64,000 bases of DNA from Scedosporium boydii (taxonomy: Eukaryota > Ascomycota > Sordariomycetes > Microascales > Microascaceae), in assembly GCA_002221725.1 (NCBI GenBank), contig NJFT01000043.1, positions 1 to 64,000 on the forward strand, given 5' to 3'. The notes beneath the pieces were generated by a model, which worked only from the letters and a program-made list of their open reading frames with translations, ran no database searches and had not been told where the DNA came from. Positions within the stretch are counted from its first letter, which is position 1; each line of letters begins with the position of its first letter. A program made the translations under genes and the position numbers. This document shows positions 49,153 to 62,100 of the stretch, one piece after another.

Positions 49153-52100
49153 GAAGAAAACAGAAAAACAAAAAAGTGATATACGATAGGCACGAAGTAC
49201 GGGCTTGTGTGACAGCCGATGAATACCCACGCGGCATGCAGCCTCTACCTATGTAGACAACAAACGTGAAATCCCGCGACATGTCTGGAAATGGGAAAAA
49301 AAAAAGTGGTGGCCGGCCCCAAGCCACCCAATTCCCTCTACCCGGTTATGAACCCTCTTTAACATTGCGGGACATGGCAATGTAGGGAAACCTAACAGAA
49401 CATTATCCCTCTCATGTGCGTCTTGCATTGCAGCGCACATTGCATGCGTCTACATAGTCTGTCCCCAGCAAGGAGCCACGACTTATTTCCTCGTTCAAGG
49501 TTAGTGAGTAAGACACAATTGGCCCGGCTTCGCGGTGAGCCGACGCCATAACCAAACAACCAGGCAATGCTTCGTCCATCACATCAATCAAATGGATTCC
49601 TTTTGCTGCGCTAGGAGCGACTGCAGATCTGGAAACGTGACGAGACGGTCATCATTTTGCGGGATGTAACCGCAGTCTTGTGTAACGAAGAAAAAAAAGG
49701 AGGGAGAAAAGCATCCCCGTGCATAGAAAATGGGGTCAGGCCTTCCCAGGCCCTCCCACGTAATAACGCCGTTCGTATCTTGTCTTTGTCCTTGTTGATG
49801 CAGCGCCGGGGGGGGGAATGGGGAGGAATGGAGATGGACGGTGATGATGCTACCGTCCTTGGGCCCTGTCCGGTAGTGGGTTCTCTCCTGGAGCAGATTT
49901 TCCGCTGCCTAGTGTCCGCACCTGCTGAAGCGTGTCAGCGCCTGAGGGTTAACAAATTATTACTTGTCAGATCTCAGTTCACACGATATCGGGGTAATAT
50001 GATTCGCTAATGCAATGCCAAGGGGTTTCTCCCCTCAGCCAGGACGACTCAAGGCTTCACCTTCCCCTGTTTCTCTATCGCATGTAACGATTCGGCAAAG
50101 CAGTTTGATGCTTGTTTTTTTTTTCACTTCTTTCCTCACGGAACTCGCTTTGCTCCGCTACATGAGCACCATGGAGTCTCTGCGATATTTTTGTCGCTTC
50201 CGCCTGCCCGCGAACGAACAAGACATGTTTCACAAACCTCGACGAAGTCGACCTTGCGGTCCTTGTCATGACACGTATTCATTTATCTGTCTCTGATACA
50301 TATATGTTCTCCTCCATCCATCATGCGTGATACAGGATATATTTTCTCGAATGGATTGTAACTGCCGGAGCCAGGGGGAGGCTCTCCCCTGTCATCCCTT
50401 TGTTGATACCGTTGCATCCTACCTGTCTATCAAATGTGTCACCAAGCATCCTGGCCAACCAGCCTTTTTCATGTGCACCCATCACGATCTCTCTGGCATG
50501 TTCAGTTAAAGCTCGCGAGAACCCTGGTCCTGGCGTCTTGCTACCACGAATTGTTTCCATTTTATGCTGCACTTCTGGAGCCGATGGGTGCCATTGAGTG
50601 TAACATTAGGTTTTCCGAAAGACAGCAGATGCGAATCAACTCCGACCGGGTGTCCGGCAGGTACTGTCACTACGAAGTACTGTTCCAAGTTTGCCGTCTC
50701 TCGGCCTGGTCCTTGGGCTTCGGTTTGAAATTATATTGTTCCTGGACGGGCCTAGGTCTGAATTCAAGTTTCCGCTCGGCGAATATGCCAACTGCCAACT
50801 ACACTACCCCACGGCGGGGGCAGAGAAGATAATTAGGGGGCAGGGAAGTCTCTGCTTCTCTTGCATATGGCAAAGATCTAGGTGGTCATGGACGGGCTAT
50901 TCTCGCCCAATGAATAGCTGGAAGTGGAGGGAAGAGCGCCGAATCGTGTTACATGCGGGTGCTGCGCACGAAGAAGTGTCTCACATGTCTGGGCCTGCCC
51001 CGGTGCTCATTGGTCTCTGGCGAAGCGGGCGAGGATTGATGGCATAGGCGCTAATTCGAGAGCGGAAGGCGATTACGAAGTATGAAATTCGACGCAGGCA
51101 TGGAGGATTAGACGAAAGCTTCAGGTGCACCAAGTGGGCACATATTGATGCGTTTGTTGCTGGGGCCAAACTGACCATGGGCGCTTGCTCTCGCTTTTGC
51201 ATACGAAGCAGGCAGCCCAAGAACTCGACACCAAGACTGCTCTCTGTTGTGTCCCCTGTTCATAGATCCAAGTCCGACTTCGCCATCTTACAAGGCATTC
51301 TGCAAACGATACGTCGATTGCATGGCCGAGATCCGTCCTCACGGCGTCTCCGAGATTCGATTTCTGAGCCCTTTTTGGGCCTGACCGGTGCCAATATTGA
51401 AGGGACGCAGAAATTAAACTGTTGCAGGATACCGAGATTGGACGACAGGGCCCATTTGACTTCGGAGCATATCCTGAGACTGGAGCATGATGGATCCAAA
51501 AGTTGATCGGTCAATCTGGCAGATATCGGAAAATATCTCCAGCAATCTTCGACATTTCACAACTCCTGTCAATCAACTACCTCCCAAGCTTGCAGATGCT
51601 AAGGGAAGTGTTGATTTATCCCATTCATCTACCGTTGCCCGGTGTCTTGGAGCCTCTACGACAGTCTCAAACCCAAGGCTCATGCTCACCGGCTCAGTAA
51701 CTTTGCTTAGATAGCGTGCCTTGTGTCTCTCCCAAGCGGGAAAGCGCTCAGGATTTCTGGGCAGTCATCAGGAGTGATACGATAATCTCATCTCGTCCTA
51801 CTGTTTCATGTGTTGCCCCAGCGAAGCATATTTTTTGTTTTGAGGGCAGGGGAGCCGTATAATGATCCAACCATCACCAGGAGATTGCGATGCGAGATGT
51901 CACGAGTCTGCCTCGCGACAGGCAACCATTTAGCATCTTGTTGGCACCCACTCGTCCGGTGTCAATGGGAGAATGGGGGATTCACTGGTACGGGTGCGAC
52001 CTGGGCCGCCATGGCGCAAGGTTATCCACAATGACAGGGTCCGCCCGCTTCTCGAGGTGTCTACGAGTGGGCTCCTTTGTTGGAGGCGTGCCAGTTGTCT

Positions 52101-52855
52101 GCCCTTCCGGCGCTATGTCCTATGCTACGAGTCCGGGCTTCTCGCCCCCTTCATGTTCATTGGAAGGACGATGATGGCTCGTATGATGCCATGCTAATAT
52201 GACGTTCGGGCGTAGGAGTTGCTCCGTCCCTGAGACAGCCGAACTCTATATCTCGGATAGTCCCAAAGACATCCGGTGTGTCTAACTTTTTCTCTTCGGC
52301 ATTTTTTGATCAGCGTGCCAACGAAGCGTCGCCGATCAGGACAAGCGCCCAAGGAAAGAGGAGAGCATAGCTGGCTGCGCCAAGTTTTTGGGCAAAACTC
52401 AAAGCACCTCGATACGACGATGAAAGGTCAGGGATACTTGATTGGACTACACCCGGAGCTAAGAGCTCCTCCATATCCTCTGTCCACTGAGAATGACAGC
52501 AGGATCAGTAGATCGGGATGGATGGGCCTAGGATGTGGCTCTCGGTAACACGGGAGGCCGCAGAACCCGTCAATAAGTACACGACCGACCTCACTGATTC
52601 TCGTCTTTCTTGCATGAGCACTGGTGGAATAACGATTATGCTCCCCCATTCGGCGGGTACAATGACCTAATTAGCAGCAGGCTTCCATGACTGCGGGCTG
52701 TTCCGAGCAACGAAAGCAGGACGATGCCTGAAAGGAAGAAACGGGTGCCAGCATGACGAGTGTCACGTATTATGAAGGACAGCAAGGGGCCCGTGTTCTA
52801 GAGACACAATGGCCTTGTATCTAGCGAACAGTGCTTCGTATATGGAAGTGGTCGG

Positions 52856-52880
52856 CAGCATGGCAGCATGGCAGCGTGGC
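52856..52880. repeat. Short tandem repeat of GGCAGCATG
   Basis: Two exact copies of GGCAGCATG and a third diverged one (GGCAGCGTG) lie in tandem within gene-free DNA. It is a small minisatellite-like array. Confidence 0.5.
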
Positions 52881-55800
52881 ATCGGAAGGGCTGGTGTGAA
52901 GCTTCTTGACTTGGCATTGTTTCACTGCATGCTTTTCTCTTAACTCTGCCGGACCCTTGATTCTGCACTTGGTAGTGAGGTTGCTCATGTACATCCTGAG
53001 TGCGATTTGAGGGAAGCCCTAGTCGCTTTCATGTTTGATGGCTTTTACTCACTCGGAGAAATTCCCGCTTTTTCCCACCCTTCCCTGAAGAAACGAGATC
53101 CTCAAATAATAAGCCACACGTTTCTACTCAGGCTAGAAAGTGAAGGGACGAGAGGGTGTGGAAGGAAAGAGCAAGGCTAGAGAGTTCTGCTAGATGGACT
53201 GGATTCGGTATAGTCGGCCTACATCCGCCCACTCTCTGATCTGAGAGGAAGCCACTGCTGAAGACTCTTGTTCGACATGCGAACCGCAGAAGCCTTCCGC
53301 TACTCAGTATCAGCCGCTTCGATCATGCTAATGCTGCGGTTGTTTGTATGATCCTTCTGCCTTCTGCGCCCTGCTCGGGAAATAGAATGGCGAACGGGGT
53401 AGCCCTTACTCTGCCTTTCTCCTTATTCCCTTTTTCTCACGGATTCTTCTCTTGGGTTCTATTTCTGTCTATGACTAGCTCAAACATGATCTTGACTTTG
53501 GTCGTGCAAAGAGGACGATCGGGGGGGTCGACTGACATCTGCAATCTATATCCCTGTCCTAATATTAGCCCTTGGCTACACCGATGTTCCTTCTCGACGA
53601 TGTTAGCCCGTACGATGTCAGCCCGTACTCTGCACTACGTCGTAGTGGATTACATTGGGGTTATAAATTCGGAACGGCAAGAGCTTTTGTAACCGCGTAT
53701 AATGACGTGGTTGAGTTGGCTACACGAACAGGCTGGCGGAGGAGGATGTGTACGAACGTATCTTTATGTATAGTTGGCTCATTTACGCTACTTCCATGTT
53801 ATTCTCCGTTTTGACTCGCAAGTTGGCCGGGAGACTTTCTTCTCCTCGTTGAGACAAGGAGTCTAGACTGAGCGGGTAGAGACAAAATTTTCAGAGCAAG
53901 CTCTCCACCCGGTAGAGGCCTGTGGTTGGGTCAAGGGAAATGGCGTTGCGGGAACTTCATGTCGTGGCGCTTAGGCGGTGCTGATCAATACTGGAAACCT
54001 TCTATTCTCGTCTAGATACATGACGAAGAAGGCTACACTGGAGATCACGCCGACATGGGCTGACGCATGGAGTGTTGAGTGGTAAAGGGGAGAGTGTTAC
54101 AGCAAGGATGGAAAGAGGGGCGTCTTCCATCACACACATGTTATGTGTGGCGGTTGCAGTTCTTATTTCGACGTATCGATTGTGGCCGTGGGTTGGCATG
54201 GGGAACGTCATCCGTTTTTCTCGAAAAGTCTACTCGTTTTTTTGTTTCTTTCTACGGTTGTACAAAGATTTGGAAGGATGTTCTCCTGTACCTTTGTATG
54301 GGCGGGATGCTGGACATTTACGAGCATTTCATCCGCAGGAGTGATTGGATCAGGATGAGTTTTACGGAGCGACGCAGACTTTGGGACGCTACTTTGGGGA
54401 TGGGCGTACGAGATGCGGGTTTCCAAATGAATGGATAACCTTTTTGGCTCACGTGCATTTCGGAGGACGTCTCACGAGCGGAAGAGGCTTTATTTGCGGA
54501 GGTCGCTATTCGTGAGATCAGGAGAGAAGAGGAGAGGAGGAGGGGAGATGGATGTGTTGATGCGGATGTGGGGGAAGAAGAGGAATGAAGGTGGACTGAA
54601 GGATTGTGTTGTCTTGGAAAACGCAATGAAGGTTTTATGAGGAAAGGTAAACATGGCAGGGAGGAGAGATGGAGGAGAGAGATGAAGGTTTCAGGAACAA
54701 GTGAAGATATGAGGCTGTCTCAGACAAGTGAAGAAGTGACAGTCTGTTGATTTCCTTTCGACCACCAGACATTTTGCTATTATTTTTCTTCCTTTCCCCC
54801 TTTTTCCTTTTGTTTATCAATTTTATTCTTAAATTCTGTTGTCTTTGATTATTTTCCGTTTCCTTGCGTTTGGCATCCGGATTAGGAGTGATGTCCATAG
54901 GACAGCGAAACTTGTGCGTGGGCTTCATCCATATCGGGTAACGAACTGTCTTGCAAGGATTGGCGAATGCCACTATTAGAAGACAGCATCGTGTTTCGTC
55001 TCGCACTGATTTGCCTGAGTGGAGGAGTGAAGCTGTCAATATCAATGGAGAGACAGACCCTCGGGGATCCTATCTCAAGCATCAACGGCCTGTGATATAT
55101 ATCTTATACCATCTATCTACATCCACATCCACGTTCACATCCCTATATTACTCCTACGCCGCTAGGGAATTCATCTCCACTCAAGGACTTATGTGCGTCA
55201 TCAAGGAAATTTCAGTCACCGGTAGCTTCAATGGAAAAAGCAAAGTGAAATTCTGCGCAACCTCTGCAAGTGCCTCGTGGCTTCTGGCACTAGAAAAGCT
55301 CAGCTTGGCGCTATATTTGACGGTAAAACATCCCCTCTAGAACAACAGACATCAACTATAGCCTTGTCTTGAAGCCTGGTATAACGCGTGCCTCTTTTTC
55401 CTTTCTGGTTTAGAACAATTGAGCGGTGTAGACAGATCTAGTCAGGCGATGATGACGGTGACGACGTCTCGGGGTTTGATCTTCGATTTCAGGTTCCATT
55501 CCGGATTGGCGCTGGGCGCTGAGATGATACCTACTAGTATCGGTTCGCAGGGAAACAGGTGCCTAGCCTCGCAGTTATCGCGGAGGATAATAACAAAACA
55601 AGAGGAGAAGAACGTGAGAGCCAGGGGTCGAGGAGGTGGATCTGAAAAGGACATGATAGCGCGGTTCTCATGAGAAGTGCTCCCTACCCTCTCGCATAAG
55701 CCCCCGTGAGCTCGATATTGGTACTGTATCAAAATTCTCCGAGATGGACAGGCAAGTCATTTATCCTCAGCCTTACTCACTTGAAGTAAGAAGGCTGCCC

Positions 55801-58800
55801 TCTCCCGCTGTCTGTCTTCTTCCTGGCAACTCCCATTCCCCTGACAGCCGTCAAGTCTCGCAAACTGCCGCGTTTCATCCCTCTGACAACCTCCTAAATA
55901 GGCCCTGATGTCAGACGAGACGTGTAAGTCTAACCCAGTCGGGGAAGATACGATCCGTCGTCTTGAACAGTGAGACGTAAATATGGGTCTGAGTGAGTCA
56001 AGAGATCCATCACTCCGACGACAAGACAGGTTCATCCACCGAGGCTGATGATCGTGGGCAAAGAAGGAGAGTCAGTTCCTGGATAGAGGTGACCTGCTTC
56101 TCTAGTCGGCTATAGTCAAGGGCGATTGAGGCGAGTTCGAAGGGGGGGCCACTCGAATGCCGAGGCGCAAGGGGTAGTTTCTCAACAGCTAGAAAGGCTC
56201 GCTTGATCAAGAAACCTGATAATAGTTGGCCCAATACTGGACGTGGAAAGGGGGAAGGCCGTAAAGTCGGAAAATTCTTCGGCAAGCCAGACTTGACACA
56301 AAAAAGTCTCCATCCTTCCTCGAATGACTCCATCCACATCGTGTCTCGCCGGAGATGCTAGCAAGTGACAAACCTTCCAGCCGAGAGCCGGGCGCTATTT
56401 TCCAATTCATTCTCTTTCAGGGCAGTAGTCTCAGTGATCGGCCACACCAGCTAACTCTTCCTTGACCTAAGCGACGGGGTTCTCAACCTACTGAGCTCCA
56501 AAGGTGGAGTTACTACTCCAGTTGCCGCCTTTGCGCGGCCCCGGCAGACGATTAGATGGCCCCCCCGGCTCTCAAGTAGCGCTGGCGGCAATGGCTCCAT
56601 TCTAGACACCGCTCACGCGATCGTGAGATCTCTAGCGAAATGGTGGGGCGGAAAGAAAGGACACGCCAAGAAGAAACTGGACGAAAACCTCGCTATCTTG
56701 CCCAGAGAGAGCCAGGACTTTCTTGCTTCCCCTCGGCTGGTTCCCAACGAGACAATCCCACTTTTCTTTTGACTCTGTCCTTTACGCTGCCAGAAGTGGA
56801 GAGGGAGAGAGAAAGGAAGAGAACGGAAAGTGAGAAAGACAGAAGCCCCGCCTCGCAAACGGTGTCCGCGCTTAGAGACCTTAGAGACCATAGAGACACG
56901 CCTATTTCCTAATGTAGATAGCTTCATTGCTTTTCCCTCTTTATATCCCCTTCTTCAGAGTCCATCTGAGACACAAGTACCCTCTACTTCTCTCTATCTT
57001 CACTCCTCAGAACATCTACGAGAGACGAAACATGAAGAGAAAATGAGAGACAGCCTTACGCTTTGACAACTCCATTCCACACGCCCCCATTGTACTCCTC
57101 CATCTCTACTATACTATACAGCATACAGAGGTGTACCTCTCTCGCCCCATACTCCAATGAATCCCACTCTTCAGTGTACTTACCGTCTTCCTCTCAAACA
57201 AGCCACTTCGAGACAAAAGAAAGGCTAACGCCCTAGAATCTCCACGCCCTGCCCGTGCTCCTGATCAACGTCATCTCATTTCCGCACCTGTCCTCAACAA
57301 TCCGCCCCATACTAGTCCTTTCCTTTAAGCAGAGAAAAGAAAGTCACAACATCTCCACCATAGGACACCCCGTGCCAAGCTCGGGCCTTGGAGACAACGC
57401 TCCAAGCTTTCGGCACCACCTCGCTGTCTCTTTTATCTCTCCTCCACCCGTCCCTCCAGAACACTTGCCAACCTCTCCCAAGATCCTCCAAACAGTCTTA
57501 GCTCGGACCTTCTGCCCCGATTTTCTTCTTTTGGAGAATCAACACCCCGTCTTTCTCGAAGGAGGAAGGTATTGGAACCGAGGCGAAAGAAAGCTCATGA
57601 TACGTCAAGCGGGAGGGGGAGGGGGAGCGACTGGCCTAGCAATGACCGAGCCGTGTCCGCAAGTAGAGACTAGACCAAAAGGTTAATAGACAGACCACCA
57701 CCACCACTGTCCTCTCTCGGTCTGTTCTCCTCGGATGTCCGTGGGTCAGAACATACAGGTGTCCTTCATGAGCTGAAGGTGGCAGCATCCTACTATCCTG
57801 CTGTCTCGCAGACAAGCAGGACTGACATGCAACTTGTCATTGCTTGTCACCAGTGCGACCCCTTTTTCCCAGCCTCCTCGACGTATGTTCGTGATAATAC
57901 TTCGCTTTCCTTGGGTGTGTCTCGTTGCCGCGGAAGCGTACAGGTCAAAATCTTTTTCACCTGTCCGGATCTCAAACCCAACCCAGCTCCTTCCCCTCCA
58001 TCCACACACCGTGAGACCTTGTAGTACGTAAGTCTTACCAGCTAATACGAGCAAGGCGTGTCTCAGCCCATTCCCAATCCATCCCATCGCAAAGAAGAGT
58101 GAAAAAAGAGAGAGGCTGGTTATTCCCGAGCGCGAAACACCCCACATCCTCTTCCATTTGACTTTCTTGATGACCCAAGAGAGAAAAGAAACGAGACGGA
58201 AGGTATCCTCATGTACCGGCCAAAGGGTTGTCCATGGTATGACGCACATCGAAGTGAACCTCACACGCCCCTCGTCTAACTTGCCCTGATTCGGATAGCC
58301 ATACGTGGAAAAGTTCCTGACAGCGATACCCTGAGAAGACCCTTTCCACCTTGTCCTTCAAACCCTCCCATCAACTAGTTGTGTGAGCTATCCACTTTTT
58401 GCAGATCCATAGTTAGTTCCTCAGCAACATCGTTGCTAGGAGGGGCTAAGACTCGACGGGGACCCTTTCTCAACTCATACGAGAGTCTGCCCAGGCTAAA
58501 CCATCGGATATAGTCTGAATACGGAAGAGATGATGCCAAAGAAGAGTAAAACGCCATTGCTATTGTCGGAAACGCCCGATGGGCCATGGAACACAAAAAG
58601 TGAATTTCTTACTCTAGTAATCTGAACTTCTATCTTCGGTTTCTGCAAATCCTGTACTCCGTGAGCGATGCGCCCCGTTTAATGTTGTAATCCCAAGTTA
58701 CCTCGCTGTGGACTGAAAAAGGAAAAGAAGAAAGGAGGGACTTGGGGGATACAAAATGACCGAACAAAAGAAGTAACAATGAAAGGTGCAAACCATGGCA

Positions 58801-59151
58801 TTATCTGATCCGTCTCTCGGGCCCGAGAGGAACGCCTCTATCCTCCGGCGAGCCCATTCCGTGTGCTAGAGACTGTCCCATGCCGTTTTTGAGCTTTTTA
58901 GTTTTTCTTTCTTTTTTTGGTCCCATCACGTCCAGAGTAGGCTTGAACCTTCCTCTGCAAAAGGCATCAGCCAGCGACGCCAGACGCTAAAGTGCCTCCA
59001 TAGTTGACCCATCAGATGCTTGGTAGATATGGTGATGAAAGAATGACAGCGGCTACTAGGGTCTCTCAGCAAACGGAAACAGGTTGAGAGGCCCCCCACC
59101 ATGTCCCAACTGTATCTACATCAAGGGATAGAGGAGTAAGGGATCATAAGA

Positions 59152-62100
59152 TCACCCCCTTCTCCACACTCTGTTAAGAATGCCCCCATTACCTCCACCA
59201 GCTCCACCACCCCGTCCCCTCTTTGGACGATCGCCCGTGAGGGCTCCCTCGGGCTCCCCGGAGTATCCACCCACCTTTCCCAAGTTGGGCTCGCCGGCGT
59301 CACCTTTATTGATCTCGACGTAGTCGTCCGAGGACCGCCGATCCCTGCGGGTGTTATCGCCAGCGGCAGGCAGCGCGCTGCCGCCGTCATAGTACTGTAG
59401 ATCCTGCAGCTTTGATCGGCCCGGAGCTCTCATGGGAACAGACGCTGTCGTGGCCGGCCTGGGGATCGTCTTGGCGCCATCGCGCATCTTGGTCAATCCT
59501 CTGTCGAGATACTCCACCATCTGGGCTTTGGCATCGCTGATCGAGTCGTCTTTGCGCTGCACCTCCTGCTGATGAGGGTATCTCCTCATCATGATGCCAC
59601 TAGGCTCGTACATCTCTTGAGCTTGGCGGTAGAGCTCGGGGAATTTGGTCTGGAACTCCTCGTCGAGGTTTTGTTCCTGGCGCTCGAGTGAGTCACGTCT
59701 CTCATCATCCGCCGTCGGAGAGCCACCGCTGCCGACGGTGCGCTCCTCAGCCTGTCTCTCGGCTAGCCAGTTCCTATAGAGGGCATCTGCTTTGGCCCTA
59801 TCTTGCTTGCTAGCCGGCTTTTTGCGGAGGTTTTCGATGTGCTCCTTAGCCTCTTCCGTCATCCTTGTCCCCTCGATGTGTTTGCTGAAGGAGACGCCGA
59901 ATTCACGGTAATGGCCCTTGAGTAGATAGACCTCGCCATCCCAACCCCAGGCCCTGAACCTTGGGAGTAGAGCATCTGCGGCCCGGCAGTCGGAGGTCGA
60001 TTCGAGCCCCCTAGAGTAAAAGACAATACATTTGGCGAACTGCCAGTTGGAGAATGTCCTCCTACTCTGATCATCGGCAAAGGCTTGTTCAATCAGATCA
60101 AGTGAAGCGTGCCGTAAGAACGCAGCAGGGGCACGGAGGTTTACCGCTCCTTGGACGTGCGATCTCTGGAAATCGGATTCAGTCCGTAGATCGATCAGCA
60201 GGACTTGTCCAGGGAGAGCGATATCCAGCAGGTCATTTAGATGGCCCGGCAGAATCATCCGCAGACTGGATATGCGTTCGGGAGGCCTGTCACCGATCTT
60301 CAACGCTTCTAACTGCTGCCTCACCACATCGCGCTCACGGCGGTAGTGATACCAGGCCTGATACCGCCTACGTTAGTAACGGTTGATTTTGTGAACTCGA
60401 TGGAAGGAACACTTACTTCAACATGCGTAGTCTCGATGCCCAAGTTTGATGCGATAAATTCCCTATCAGCATCGCTAGGATGCTGATTCCTCTGGTAGTA
60501 ATACTCAAGTCTGTTCTCGATATGAACAGCAAAGTTGGGCGGCTCCGGGACCTTGTCGGCGAACGTTGTTCTCCGCCCGCTCCGATGCTGGTTGTAAATC
60601 AACGTCCTCGATATATTACCGGCCGGTAAATCTGTCAGAGAGCCCGGAATTCGGCTCGGTAGGGAGGAGAGAGACTTGGTTGACTGGACCGTCCGTAGCC
60701 CTGTGTAAGCCGTTTGGCCCCGACCATCGGGCACGGGCTCGTATTCCCGAATTAGGCTCGGCCCAACTGACGGGGTTATGGTGGTATTGTCATCAAAGAA
60801 CTCAGACCGTGGCCGGGTATTTGCTGGACCTTCTTGTGCGGTTGACTGAGCAGCCTGCAGGGGTTCCCGCTGGGGCTGCTGCATGGCGATGTTGTTGGAA
60901 CGGATGAAGGCCACAAAGGATGTGGCATGGTCTTCGGGTAAAAGGTCCCATACCATCACGGGCATTGAGACAAGTAGAAGAGTGGAATGACTCTTGAAAA
61001 CGCCTTGCACCTTGACGTATTTTGCAAGGGCAGGAAAACTGGTGAGCCAGCTCTCCCAAGCGTTCAGATCTAACCTCTGGTCATCTTCAAGGGCAAGAGA
61101 AATCATGACATGCGGGACGTTTTCGTTTGGTTCAGATAAGCTACTGATCTCCGTGGTACTGGAAGTCTCGGGAGTACCCACGATCTCGTCAGAGCTAGTA
61201 TCGGCATAGGTGTGGTCGTGAGTGATTGGAGTCCTCGGCCGGGGAATAGGCTGACCGTATGACGGCTGGGGTACCTGAGATATCTGAGGCGGCTGAGGCG
61301 GTGAAGGAAGAGCAGGTTCACAGGGAATGATGCGGGAAATTTCTATGCTAGGGGCTTTGTGATCTGAAGTCATCATGAAATGAACGGGAGTGGATCGAGC
61401 TTCGAAATACTTTCCATTGATCATGATCGGACGCGGATGTTTTAACCTGGCGAGGACTTCAGCATGAAGCATCGCCGCGGAAAACGTTCGTATCCGCCAC
61501 TCCTGGAGTACTTCGATTAGAGCATTGGTGAAGGAGTATCGTCCCGGATCAGGGGCAATGGCATCCCAACTGGAAGCTGAGATGGTTTCGGTTATGCTGT
61601 TGCCGGTAGAGAATGTCGCGCTGGCGGCACCAGCGCAGCAGTCTAGAAGGATGAGGATGTCTGATATTGACCTCTCAAGGAGGGTTTGAATTGCAGACCA
61701 TCTATAAACCGGGGTGTTAGTAAGGAGAGAGGTAGGCAGGGACTCGTATGTAATATATGAGACCAACTTACTGTAACCAAGGAGAATCAGGATTCCTCGT
61801 TCTGTGATCCCATTACAAGTTAGTGTTTTCCGAAGACAGTTAAATTGCGCATTGTTTGTTGGTGCAAGGGGTGAAACTACATACGCGCACCACCTGCTCT
61901 GCCTGGACTCGTCGATCCTCGCATGTCCTCCGTAGTACACAACAAACAGGGTATCAGTAGACTCATGTTCCTTGATCAACTGGCCGATCCTCATCATAAG
62001 TTCCAAGTGGGCGTTGTCGGCGGGGATGGGAAAGATGTCGGTTCCAAAGGCATAATCTTCTCGCAGGCACTTTTCCAAATCCTCGAGTTCGGGAAGTACG

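Larger units (their letters stand above)
38201..59151. other. About 21 kb without a recognisable gene
   Basis: This is most of the gap between the homeobox and caspase-like genes. I read the open frames on both strands. The longest, 46636-47328 on minus (230 codons), 57746-58264 on minus (172) and 45368-45895 on plus (175), resemble no family. I could not chain neighbouring frames through plausible introns. The sequence does not look strongly AT-rich. It carries a palindrome cluster at 38861-38907, further TACGRAGTA motifs (39328, 45000, 45140, 50671, 51074), homopolymer A runs (43511-43526, 46210-46230) and minor direct repeats near 49130 and 52856. From about 56.8 to 57.6 kb the plus strand is CT-rich. 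No transposase, reverse transcriptase, LTR, tRNA or rRNA was recognised. Decayed elements or lncRNA genes would not be visible this way. Confidence 0.4.

Noticed and set aside
57255..57686. 143-codon open frame on plus in CT-rich DNA
   Set aside because: The Ser/Pro/Leu-rich composition is explained by strand bias, and there is no motif.
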